Assembly (NCBI GenBank): GCA_026936335.1
Contig: JAPMXV010000038.1
Span: 62,001 to 126,000, forward strand
From: Mantamonas sphyraenae
Lineage: Eukaryota > CRuMs > Mantamonadidae
Length of the DNA stretch: 64,000 nucleotides
Reading direction: 5' to 3'
The notes beneath the pieces were generated by a model. The model was not told where the DNA came from and did not search any database. It saw only the letters and a list, made by a program, of their open reading frames with translations. This document shows positions 53,428 through 64,000 of the stretch, in pieces. The position numbers and the translations under genes were made by a program. The first letter of the stretch is position 1. Each line of letters starts with the position of its first letter.

Positions 53428-54745
53428 ATGGTGGTCGCCATGTCTGCTGCCCCACCGGCGGCCATACCCGCCGTGTTGCCCGACGACGCACCTCCGTCCA
53501 CCCTTCCCTTCTGGATGCAAACCCTCGTTTCCGGTGGCGTGGCTGGCATGATTGCCAAAACGGCCGTTGCCCCCTTTGATCGCCTCAAAATCCTCAGCCA
53601 GGTCCGTCCTCCCGGCCCCCTTTTTCCGAACATTTTGCCTCCGATTGCCTCCGAAATCAAGACGACCGCGCATCCCCGCCCCCACACACGCGGCCCCCCG
53701 CACCACACACATACGCAACGCAAACAGGTGCATGCACACACAGTCGACACTGACACTGCGTTTGGGTGCTGCCCGTTTGCCATGTGCCTTTACAGGCTGG
53801 CTCCCAACACTACCACTTTACAGGCTTGCGCAGCTTCGCCGTCCAGGTTGTGGCTCGCGAAGGCGTCCCGTCCCTGTGGAAGGGCAACAGCGCCACCCTC
53901 GTCCGCATTTTCCCCTATGCGGCTGTACAGTTTACTGCCTACGAGCAAACCCGACTTGTACGTGAGCAGGCAGCAGCAGCAGCAGCAGCAGCACACACAC
54001 CCGTGAACCAACCCAGAAGTGCACATGCTGACACGGCCTCGCCCCCCCCCCCCCGCGCCCCGCTTCCCGGGTTCACACACATTCCCACCATGTGCCCCCC
54101 ACACCATAGCTTTTGCGACGCAACAGTCCAGACATGGCAGTGGATGCCAAGTTCACACCGTTGGAAAACATGATGGCAGGGTCGACGGCGGGCGCCTGCG
54201 CGGTGATCTCCACCTACCCGTTGGACCTCGTGCGCTCTCGCCTGGCCTTCCAGGTGTCCCACCGACACTACGAGAGTGTGGGACACGCCATCCGACGGAT
54301 CTACGCCGAGGGTGGTATGCGTGAATTGTACCGTGGCGTGGGTCCCACGCTGATTGGCATCGTCCCCTACGGCGGCGTCAACTTTTCCGCCTACGAGTTC
54401 CTCAAGGGCCTGTTTGCAGACAACACGGGCAACAAGGATGGTGACACGTCCAGTCTGCCCTGGTACGCCAAGCTCATCTGCGGTGGTCTTGCAGGTGCCA
54501 CGGGTCAGACCGTCACGTACCCGTTGGACACCGTACGCAGGCGCATGCAACTCAGCTCCCACCCGGAGAGTGCCCATTTGCCCAACTACAAGAACAGTTG
54601 GCACACCCTCACCACCGTCTTTCGTCATGAGGGCATCCGTGGTCTCTACAAGGGTCTCACCATCAACTACTGGCGCGTCACCCCGTCCGTGGGCATTAGT
54701 TTCATGGTGTATGAGCTCGTCAAGGATGTTGTGGCCAGTGTGTGA
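53428..54745 (+). CDS. Mitochondrial carrier, CoA-transporter type (SLC25A16/SLC25A42-like)
   Basis: Exons 53428-53601, 53796-53957 and 54110-54745 (introns phase 0) give 323 residues. Three mitochondrial carrier repeats are clear, with signatures KTAVAPFDRLKILSQ, YPLDLVRSRLAFQV and YPLDTVRRRMQL. GNSATLVRIFPYAAVQF and GLYKGLTINYWRVTPSVGISF fit the SLC25A16/SLC25A42 (yeast Leu5) group that imports coenzyme A or adenine nucleotides into the matrix. Exact substrate is inferred. Confidence 0.9.
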
Positions 54746-54846
54746 CCCCATTTTGCCCTTTCATCAACGACCAAAATGGACAGACAATGGCACCCGTGCA
54801 CCCAGCCCAAGAACACTCCACCTGCACACACAAACACACACACACA

Positions 54847-54848
<2 letters not shown>

Positions 54849-54877
<29 letters not shown>
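54849..54877. repeat. (CT)14 tract just before PRP3
   Basis: A CA run grades into a pure CT run ending 8 bp before the PRP3 start codon. It may be part of the 5' leader or core promoter. Confidence 0.85.
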
Positions 54878-54880
<3 letters not shown>

Positions 54881-54884
54881 AGTC

Positions 54885-55523
54885 ATGTCCTCCACGCGAG
54901 CCAAACGCACGCGAAGTGATATGATGCAAGAGACACCTGAGGAGGACAGGGAGCTGGACGTCGACCCACATCACGCCAAGCGCGCGTACGTTCTCCACCC
55001 TCTCCAGCTTGCATCCGTGCACTTTCCCCTCCAGCACACACACACGCCCTTTCCTGCGTGTCTGATGCCCATGTCCACCCATTCACATTCACCCCACATG
55101 TGCTCGCCGGCCCCTGTACCCCGCAGGAAACCCTCCCAGCTGGCCGACATTGCCGCTCGTGTCGCAAGCAACGCCGCTTCCCGCGCCGCTTCCTCCGCTT
55201 CCTCCACCTCCACCTCCACTCCTCTGCCAAGGAGGCAGCCATTGCGGCTGCCCGTGCAGCTGCAGCTGCCCGTGCCAAAGAGCTTGCAGCTGCCAAGGCA
55301 CAGCCCACAGCGCCGCCCAAACACAAGACACTCAGCTCCGCCTCTTCCGGCACGTTCATCCCGGCCCCGCTGCGTCTCGACGCCCAAGGACGCGAGATTG
55401 ACGAGCAGGGCAACCTCATCAAGACAAAGGTGCGCTCAGTGAGCACCCTCAAGGCCAACAAGGACTTTGAGAAGCGTCAGCGCTTCGAGCAGATGCTGAA
55501 GGAGGTCACCGAGCTTGCCTCGG

Positions 55524-55554
<31 letters not shown>

Positions 55555-56878
55555 TGGCAAGCGAACCAACAACCATGGCGACGACGAGGGAGCCACAGCG
55601 GGCGATCTCAAGAGTCAACCCTTCTATGACCCGACAGTGGGTGCGGGCAAGACGCCAGGTGGGCGTCGCGGCCGGCGCGATTTCCACTTTGTGGAGAAGG
55701 GCACGTTTGTGCGCAAGGCTGAGAACCTGCGGCACAAGGAACAGCTCAAGGAGATTCTAGAGATGCAGGCGGAGGAAAAGGCAAGGCGCAAGGAGCAGGG
55801 ATTGGATGACGACGAGGAGGAGGACCACGTGTTTGATCTGCTGCTTGCTCGCAAGCTCCATTCCAAACCAAAGGCACCCGAGGTCGAATGGTGGGATGCC
55901 CCACTGTTGCCCAGCAAGACCTACGACGATGTCATCCTACCCAACGACCTGCAAACCTCCTCCTCCTCCTCATCCTCCTCGATGGATGTGGATGTGGACA
56001 CACGCTCCTGGGAACAGATGTTGGACGACGTCACCGTGCAGTTGCGCCAGGGCAAGATCACACACCTGGTGGAACACCCTGTGCCCATCGAACCGCCCAT
56101 GATGGATGAACCGGTGGTGCGGCAGCCGTTGATGCTCACCAAAGCAGAGAGCAAGAAGCTGCGTCGACGCAGGCGCATGGAAAAGGAGAGGCTGAAGCAG
56201 GAGATGCAAAAGATGAATCTGTTGGCACCCACAGGCGACAAGCTCAAGGTGTCCAACATGATGCGTGTGTTGGGCGAGGAGGCGGTGATGGCCCCGTCAC
56301 AGATTGAAGCCAAGGCCAGGGCTGCCGAGAAGTACAGGCTCACACAGCATCTGCAGAACAACGAGTCACGCAAACTGTCCAAAGAGGCACGCAGGGAGGC
56401 CAATCTGGCCAAGTTGTTGCGTGACCAGGACGCAGGCACAAAGGTGGCCCTGTTTCGTGTGGAACGCGTCAACCACAAGAAACACTACGCAAAACTCAAC
56501 ATCAACGCCCAACAGAACAGACTCACCGGCGCATGTGTATGCCTCCCCGACTTTGCCATCCTCGTCGTCGAGGGCAACACCAAGCCCCGCGAACGGTACA
56601 AGAAGCTCGTCCTGCGCCGCATGAAATGGAACGAATTCCTCGACGAGGAACAGGCTGCCGAGGATGAACAGAGCAAGGAACAGGGTCGCCCTGCACGCAC
56701 CCTGGCTCCAAACTCTGCACAGCTCATCTGGGAGGGCGTCCTTCAGAAGCCAGCCTTTTCCAACTGGCGCATCGAATCCTTCCCCACAGACATTGCTGGC
56801 CGTGCCTTTTTCGAGCAGCATGGCGTGCCCCAGTACTTTGACATGTGCAAAAAGGCTGCCTCCCTGACAAAGTCCTGA
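54885..56878 (+). CDS. PRPF3: U4/U6 snRNP splicing factor PRP3
   Basis: Exon 1 (54885-54985) joins exon 2 (55127-56878) in phase 2. The conserved PRP3 core includes FVEKGTFVRKAENLRHKEQL, ITHLVEHPVPIEPP, LTKAESKKLRRRRRMEKE, KVSNMMRVLGEEAVMAPSQIEA and the C-terminal domain ACVCLPDFAILVVEGNTKPRERYKKL. It is a component of the U4/U6.U5 tri-snRNP. A Gly run (55524-55557) and Ala-rich helices are local features. The frame shifts by -1 near 55215-55230 (TSTS to SAKEAAIAAA). The C-terminus past the domain (about 80 residues) is longer than usual. Confidence 0.9.
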
Positions 56879-57030
56879 AGAAGGTTCCCGGGAAATGGAA
56901 ACCACTTCGTCCATCCTCTCCCTGCCCCCAGTCACCTCCCAAACACCCTCCTCACATTCTCCATCACTCCCTTGTGTCCTCCATGTCCATTTCCCGCGAA
57001 TCCCCAACCAACAAAAAAAACACTTTGCCC

Positions 57031-60000
57031 ATGCGCCGCTTGTTGCTGTTGCTGCTGCTGTTCCTGGCAGTCCACGCACAGTACAACCACATCTTCGTCC
57101 CGCCTCCAGGGGTTGGGGGGCAATTCACCACGTTCGCCCCAGCTCCTCCGGGCATGGATACCTTTGTGCTTGGGTGTGGGTCTGTGTATGGCACCATAGG
57201 GGCTCGCACAGACCCATACCGCGGCAACTCGGACGCATGGATCGCCGGCATCTCCGCACAGGGCGAGGTCCTCTTTTCTGTGCCCCTCCCCAACACAAAC
57301 CAGGACGAGTACGTGACAGATATTCGACACATAACTTCAACTCGGTACAGTGCTATCGTGAGGCACGACCCACCCGCAGGCCGCCAGTCCATGGATTCGA
57401 ACACGTTGTCCACGTACACCTTTGTTTCCGTCCAACTCAATCAGGACCCGCAGTTCCCAGGTGTCCTCTCCACAAACCAGGTGGCCCTGACCCCAGGCCT
57501 TGACTACGTGACCGTCTTGGAAACCAACGGTGGCCAGGCCCAGGTGGCGACCACAATCGCGAATGTTGCACCCCCGTTCGGATTGCCCTCCTACGGCGGG
57601 TCTGACATCTATTTGGCCGCGTATGTGACCGACACCTCGGGGACCAATTTCAAACGATCCATTTTGGGCACTCCCGGAAGGGACATGGCGCTTGGAGCGG
57701 TTGTGGACAACACCGCTCACACTCTCATGCTGGCTGGCACCTCCAATGGCAACTTTCCCTGCTCCACCTGCGACACCATTAATGAGAATCAACTGTGGGT
57801 GGCTTGGTTCACACTTGTGGTGGACGATGTTCACACTCTTTCGTCGCCGGAGCACGTGGTTACCGTGAACCAGACCTACTTTGGTGGCAGCCAGCGTGGG
57901 GCTTCTCCCTTTCGCCCTTCCGCTGTGGCCATATCCGCACCCAGGAATGCTGTCTTCTTTGTGGGTCCTTCCGACCTCGACAGTGGTACCGGTGTGGGCG
58001 TGTTGCGTGTGGACAAGTCCCACCAAACCCCCGTCTGGTTTGTCACCGTTCCGCTTCCCATTGCGGTGGTCAGCGAGGCACTGGTGGATGAATCCACCAA
58101 TCTCGTGTGGATTTCCGGGCGCTGGTCCAACAGGGGCCTCGAGTGGAAGTCGTTTGTGGCTGCCTTCCACACGGAAACCGGGGCCATCGTACGCGCCCGT
58201 TTTCCACCTCATCCTGGGACAGCGTTTGGGTTACGGCCATGACTGTATTCGATGGCTATCCCCTGGTGGCTGGCTCGTTCAACAATGTGATGAACTTCAA
58301 TGGCACGACGTTGTCGCCTGGGGTGCCTGCCCTCGAGGCCTCCAACCTTGCCATCGACTACTATTCCACCAACGCCTACGCCGTGGCAGACACCATCAAC
58401 ACAGCTTCACTTCGGGTCAACGACGATGGCACGTACAAGTACAGAGGCCAGCCAACGTACATCATCCACACCAACTTCAGCACACACCACGCCGAGTTGG
58501 TACGCCGTGTACCCGACGCTCTCCTCCAGGACAACACCGTCCTGCTGGCTGTCTCCAACGGCGGTCGCAGCGTCGTCGTCACCTCTCCACGAGCTCCCTT
58601 CCTGTACGACGTGTTGGACAACGATCGAACCATCAAGTACGACGATTCCATCTCCCTGACGATACACAACACCGCCTTCCTGGGCAGCCCCGACCAGCAA
58701 GGCTTCCTGCTGGCCACCACGCGGCAACGCAATGTCACCACATACCAAACCGAATGTCTGTACCTCAACAGCAGCTTGCACGTGACCCACCGCGCCACAC
58801 TGGGTTACACCATGGCCGATGTCGTCATGGCCATGGCTGTGGATCACACCACCAACACCACCGTGGTCGTGCTGCCCTCTCTCTCCCTGCAACGACTGGA
58901 CCCATACGGTGCTCTCATGGGTCCTCGCAGTCCCGCACGAGGTGCTCGCGCCTTTGTGGCCCCTGGTGATTTTGATTCCCTGGATCCCGTGCTTGCTGTG
59001 GACGCACACGCCAATCTCACCGCTGTCCTACAGCAAGGACAGGTGCATGCCTTCAACGACGCCTTTGCCCCGTTGTGGTCCGCCGGTGTCCCTGCCGAGT
59101 CGGCAGGGTTGGCCCTGGATGCCGATGGTACCGTGTGGGTCGTGGGACGCAGTGGCACCAAGCAGGACTTTGGGGTCATCAACAACGTAGCCTCCTTCGT
59201 GATGCGTATCGATCGCAAGTCTGGTGCCGTGTCGTCGTCCCGCTTGTTTCAAAGTGCCTCGATAACACACATGGCCTTTCACAGCTCCGGGCTGCCCACG
59301 CTGGCCTTGAACCAGGGCATCTCCGATAACAACATGGTGGCTGTCCCTAACCTGGTCTACATGGGCTGTCTGCCAGGGTACGGCATGGTGGGTGAATATG
59401 GCAGCGCTCCTTTGGGAACTTGCCTCCCGTGCAGCGTGGGCCTGTACCAGAATGACACCGGCACACTGGAAAAGTCGGTGTTCTGCCAACAGTGTGTCCG
59501 AGGCACGATGAACTCGGGAGTAACCAACACCGATTGTCCCGAAACATACGCTGCCGTATCGGACATCGAACCGAGGCTGACGCTGCTGGGTCCCCACGAG
59601 AATGCTCTCTTCAACATCACCGGCCTGAAACTGGATGCCAGCACCATTCCGACATTGCAACTGTTCAACGGTTCCTGGTCTCCATTCCGCGATTGTGAGC
59701 CCCTGCCCGACTTGAAGCCGTCGGGTTTGCGCTGCAAGGGTCCACTCGGTGTCCAGTTTCCAAACACTCACCAAGTGCTGCTGCAAGCCAATGTGTACAA
59801 CAGACCCTCCAACTTGGGCAGGTTCATCCTGCTGGGCTTCATGAACATGCGCAGTGTGTCGCCTTCCACTGTGCCTGTGGGCGACAAGGCAGGTCGTCCC
59901 CAGTTCCTGATTAGAATCTCCAACGCGGCAGACATAATGTTCTACAAGAGCTATCTGTACCTTGACCTGCTGCCAACGAGCAACTGTGGCACAGAACCTC

Positions 60001-63000
60001 CGCGCAGGATCCCTGCCCTCGTGGTCGGCGTTGATGGGGCCAGCTTTGACGGTTTGGCTGATCTGCCCCAGATGCAAAGTGTCCAAGTGTGCACATACAC
60101 TCTGGTGGCTGTGGTGGCTCCCCCGAACCAGCCAGAATTGCGGCAAAACACCACGCTGACCCTGCGCACGCACAACTTGCCCGTGTTGACCCCCAACGCC
60201 TACTCGCTGAGTCTCGCGGGTGGCTTGTTACACCTGTCCGGCTCCAATCTGTTCTCCACGGCAGAGACGGGCTTTCATCCGCGACTGCTACTGCTGTACA
60301 CAGCGAGAGACTCGATGGAGGTTACGGTGTCGGATTGCAACAGCACAACCACGTCCTTGACCTGCATGGTGCCTCCACTTACCATCGTTGGACGCACAGT
60401 GCCCGCAGTGGCATCCATGGGCGATTCGGTGGCCGTGACCATCCCCCAGGTCAGCGTGGCCATCACCGAAATCCACTCCCAGTTCTGTTCCTCCGACATC
60501 GAACCGCCCGTGAGCAAGCAGGCACGCGATGAAATGAGCCATCCCTTGTATCTACCTCGACTCAACGGCACCGTGCGCGTGATCAACCCGGTGTCAGGCA
60601 CCACGAGCAGTTTGGATTTGTCCAGCAATGATATGTGCTGCGAGGCAAAGTCTTACCAGGGAACCCAATGTGGAGCCATGCTGCGTCCCCAGGGTGGCTA
60701 CGTGCGTGTGGACCTGGACGGCGGTGCACTTGTCAGCCAGGTCATTGTCTCCTGGCGCCGTCCATGCACAAGCCAACCCAAACTGATACGCGTGCACACC
60801 GTCCTACAAGGCGGCGGCTTGTACCTCACCCACAGTCGCATCTCCTGTCAAACCATATCGGGTGAGAACGATCTCTACGGCGTGTGTGCCATTAGCTTTC
60901 CCTTTCCGACCAGTGTGGCCGTGGAGATTCACGTGGAGAACGACACCACCAGCGGCGACAACACACCCCAATCCGACCAGTACTACTGGCTGTCCCACAT
61001 CGAAGTCCGTGGCTTGCCTCCAAACGTGCCTGTAGCTGTGATGGCCACCCTCGTGACGATCGACAACGGTTCACCCCAGTTCGCTACACCCATGTTGACA
61101 GCAAACTACAGCAGCGACGCATCCGACCGCATCTTTGCCTACGCAGCCTATTTCGACGCTGGCAACGTTCCGGTAGTCTCCATGACAGCCAATATCACCA
61201 CGCAGTTGGATGACCAACCTCCCGTGGAACTAATCTTCATGGATGACATCAACCCACCAAGAGCATTGCGCGTATCCCTGCCACCAAATGCCCCCGTGGG
61301 CATACATACCTTTCGTTTGTCCATTCCCACCCAACTTCGACCGTTTCCCAGCTCGGTTGCACAGTATTCGGTTGTACTCAAGGTGCAGATTGTACCTGGC
61401 AAGCCTTCGTCGGTGAACATTGCCATGCTGGATGCTGCGGGCAAGGCTGCACCGCGTTTGATCACTGTCCCTGCACAGGAACGCATCCAACTCGACTACA
61501 GCCTGCATTTGACAATCCGTGACGCTGGTTACAACGATTGTTCGGGTGCAGACAAGGAATCCCGCAACGCCATCTGCACATGGGGCCCCAATGGCCTCCT
61601 CCTTGGTCAGGCTCCCATCGAGAACGGCCATGGCATCATCCGCCCCCTTGTGCTCGTGCACCCGCCCCGCATTCAGCACAGAATCATGGTCACCGTCTAC
61701 TCCGCCTCCTCGCAGAATGTGTTGACATCTGCCGCGCTCGAAGACCCGAATTTCATCCAGGTGATCCTGGTTTGCCCAATTCCATCGTTGTGCGCAGCGG
61801 CCCTCGCCAGATCACCCTTTCGAACCAGTTTGCTTTCCCAGGCCCTAGCTTGATGCTGTATGACGTCACCGACTTTGCCGTCGCCGCTGACAAGACCTAC
61901 AACATTACGGCGACGTACAAACACCCACAGTTGGGCAACACATACACCGTGAAATCCACATGGAGCATCGGTGTCAAGGAGCTGTTGCTGCCCTCGCTGC
62001 CCGTGCTTGATCCTCCCCCCGCTGGCATTTACAATGTTCTCGTCAAGGACGACAACAAGAAACTCACTCCGGCAGAGACCTATGCAAAGGTCGCTTCGGG
62101 TCCCACCAACGCCTTCAAGGTATACTCCCCGGATGGAATTTACCAAGACTTGCCACGGTGGAAGCTGGGTGTGGACTGGAAGGTGCGCCTGCCAGAATTG
62201 CCTCTGGTGCCCCTGGACGTTTCATTGTATCCCACCTCCGTCCCTCCGACAGGCTATTCGGAGGAAGCTGGACGTCTCATCGGCTACGTGGAGTGTACGA
62301 CGCCGTACAAGTACATGGGCAACGAACGCGTGCGTTTCTCCACGCACATGTTGCTGCGCAACACCGTGGTCAGCCGGTCGAGTCGTACCCCCATGTGTGT
62401 GGGCCTGGGTGTGGGTGGGTACCCTCCCGTGGCCACAATGACCATTGAATGGAAGGCCGGTCCGCCACGCTATGTGCTGATCGACTGTCCCGGCAACTTG
62501 GTGGCCGCCGCAAAGACCCCCCTGGACTGCACTCTCAAAATGTCGGATGTGTCCAATCTGCCCGCCGATGTGTCGCTGTGGGATCGCTCCCGCCCCCCCG
62601 TGGACTTTGTGCTCAACCTGACGGCGTTGGATGGCGACCTGGACCAAAACCGTCGCAAGGTTCTGTCCACCTCACGTGCACATTGGAATGGGACCAGTGA
62701 GATGGTTTCCATGAACCAGGTGGTGTTGGACAAGCCCAGTGTGGGGCGTCGTGTGCTGGACGTGTACTTTGTCAACGAAAGCGCACGCTGGGATCCGTTT
62801 CTCGAGTTCAACGACCTCACGGTGGCCGCATACCCATTGATTGTGGTGGTGCCTGGGCCTCCCGTGCGCATGCGTGTGACCCAAGCGTATTGGAGTCACG
62901 TGACGGTGGCCACTGGCATCCCTGTGGCACCGTTGGATTGCTCGATTCTGCGGACAATCCCACGTGTGGAGCAGCCATGCCTGTGCTCACTGCAGACCTG

Positions 63001-64000
63001 GAGGGCACTTCCATCACCCAGGCGATGGACATCCAACCAGACCCGAATCCAAAGACGGGGGCAGTGTGTGCGTTGCAAACGAGCGGCAAGGGTACGGTGC
63101 AGCTGCAGTTTGGCACCACCTATCAGGTGCGTTTGGTGGACAACAGTGCGTTGAAGCTGCCTGTGGTGACAGTGCCCATGACCATGGCTTCGTGTGCCAC
63201 TGTCCACGGCGACGGATGGGTGCCGTGGGCCAGTGCCCCCGACGGATGTGCCTGTGCCCCGGGATCCAGATTGGACAACGACGGACGCTGTCGCACGTGT
63301 GTGCGTGGCACGTACCAACCCAGTGCCACGCTGGAAACAGAGTGTCGTCCCTGTCCCTATGGCACCACCAAGGATGCCGGTGCACGCAGTCTCGACGAGT
63401 GTCTGTGTGGCGTCAACGAGTACCTGTCCCAGGAGGTGGCCTCCAATGGCCAACACAAGTGTGTGCCCTGTCCCTCGCAGTTTGTGTGCGACGGTCGCCA
63501 CGCCGTGGTGGCCAAGGGCTTCTATCCCGACGCACGCAATGCCACCAATGCCTACCCGTGTCCAGTCACACACGCGTGTCAGGGCATGGGCAAGTGTGCA
63601 CAGGGCTACCAAGGTGTGTTGTGCTCCCAGTGTGCCTCGGACTATGGCCGTTCGGGCTCCCAGTGTCTGCATTGCGACTCGTTGGCCGTGGACATTTCCC
63701 TGTTGGTGCTGGGTGGTCTCGTGGCCATGGCAGTGATTGTGTGGTTCATTGTCCACTACCTTCGCCCGTCCAAGGTGTTGTACAACGTGGGCATGCGTGT
63801 GGAACGCAGTGTGTGGAACACCCCGCCCACCCTCGTGGTCAAGATCCTCCTCAATCACGTCCAGGCCATTTCTGTGTTCAGTTCCATCACCGTCAACTGG
63901 ACCCAGGCCTCCCACCAGCTCTTCACCGTCAGTGACACGGCCAACTTTGCCCTGGATGCGGCGCCCCTCAACTGCGTGGCCAGCAATCCCACCCTGGACC
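57031..64000 (+). CDS. Giant secreted/receptor-like protein with propeller-type repeats and Cys-rich modules (3' truncated)
   Basis: The ATG at 57031 begins a strong signal peptide (MRRLLLLLLLFLAVHA). An SBBP-like beta-propeller region follows (DMALGAVVDNTAHTLMLAGTSNGNF), then a long ectodomain and a short Cys-rich segment near 59380-59540 (CLPCSVGLYQNDTG). A beta-sandwich-rich stretch leads to a second Cys-rich block near 63230-63690 (CRTCVRGTYQPSATLETECRPCPYGT) and a membrane helix (LLVLGGLVAMAVIVWFIVHYL). The gene continues past the window. Frame breaks of -1 occur near 58205, 61775 and 62935; coding character resumes at once in each case. The domain order echoes the receptor-kinase at the other end of the window; a cytoplasmic domain may lie beyond 64000. 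Confidence 0.8.

Noticed and set aside
9640-62940. Programmed ribosomal frameshifting as a general explanation for the frame breaks
   Set aside because: No shared slippery heptamer or downstream structure was seen at the sites. The one-base-deletion bias fits assembly error better.

Overview
This window is nuclear DNA from a unicellular, probably flagellated eukaryote. The evidence is short GT-AG introns (about 50 to 270 nt) in many genes, and genes for eukaryote-only machinery: ORC5, Mediator MED17, TFIIA gamma, PRP3, PMS1, an F-box protein and CFAP299. CFAP299 is confined to organisms with motile cilia. GC content is moderately high and genes are packed tightly, with start codons of divergent pairs often 50 to 110 bp apart. 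The large SBBP/Cys-rich receptors, one with a TKL-like kinase, resemble those of protists near animals and fungi (choanoflagellate- or apusomonad-like), but I cannot name the species.

Layout. 0-7.3 kb: a 2375-residue membrane receptor-kinase on the minus strand. 7.8-13.1 kb: two tandem paralogous secreted proteins with reelin-like modules. 13.2-26.2 kb: housekeeping genes (ABHD4/5-like hydrolase, RWDD1, ORC5, a large armadillo-like protein, PMS1, a four-helix membrane protein and a hotdog thioesterase). 26.8-43.55 kb: a large imperfect palindrome. Its two arms of about 7.05 kb are near identical, and each carries two 5S rRNA genes, a small four-helix membrane protein, a two-helix membrane protein, a haloalkane-dehalogenase-like hydrolase, an F-box protein and CFAP299. 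The 2.65 kb unique spacer holds mitochondrial ribosomal protein bL33 and a UIM/WD40 protein. Diverged paralogues of the small four-helix protein lie just outside both ends of the palindrome. 44.3-56.9 kb: TFIIA gamma, MED17, an SLC35-type transporter, a REEP/HVA22 protein, an aspartyl-hydroxylase-like protein, a possible mitochondrial small protein, a four-helix protein, a mitochondrial carrier and PRP3. 57.0-64.0 kb: a second giant receptor-like gene that runs off the window.

Most genes are independent housekeeping functions (replication, transcription, splicing, repair, transport) and do not form a single pathway. The linked features are the palindrome, with its 5S genes and small membrane-protein family, and the three large surface-protein loci.

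Sequence quality matters here. About eleven single-base reading-frame breaks interrupt otherwise good genes, and nine of them shift by -1 as a missing base would. I treat them mainly as assembly deletions. Coordinates of such genes are given as the full span, and the breaks are described in each entry.
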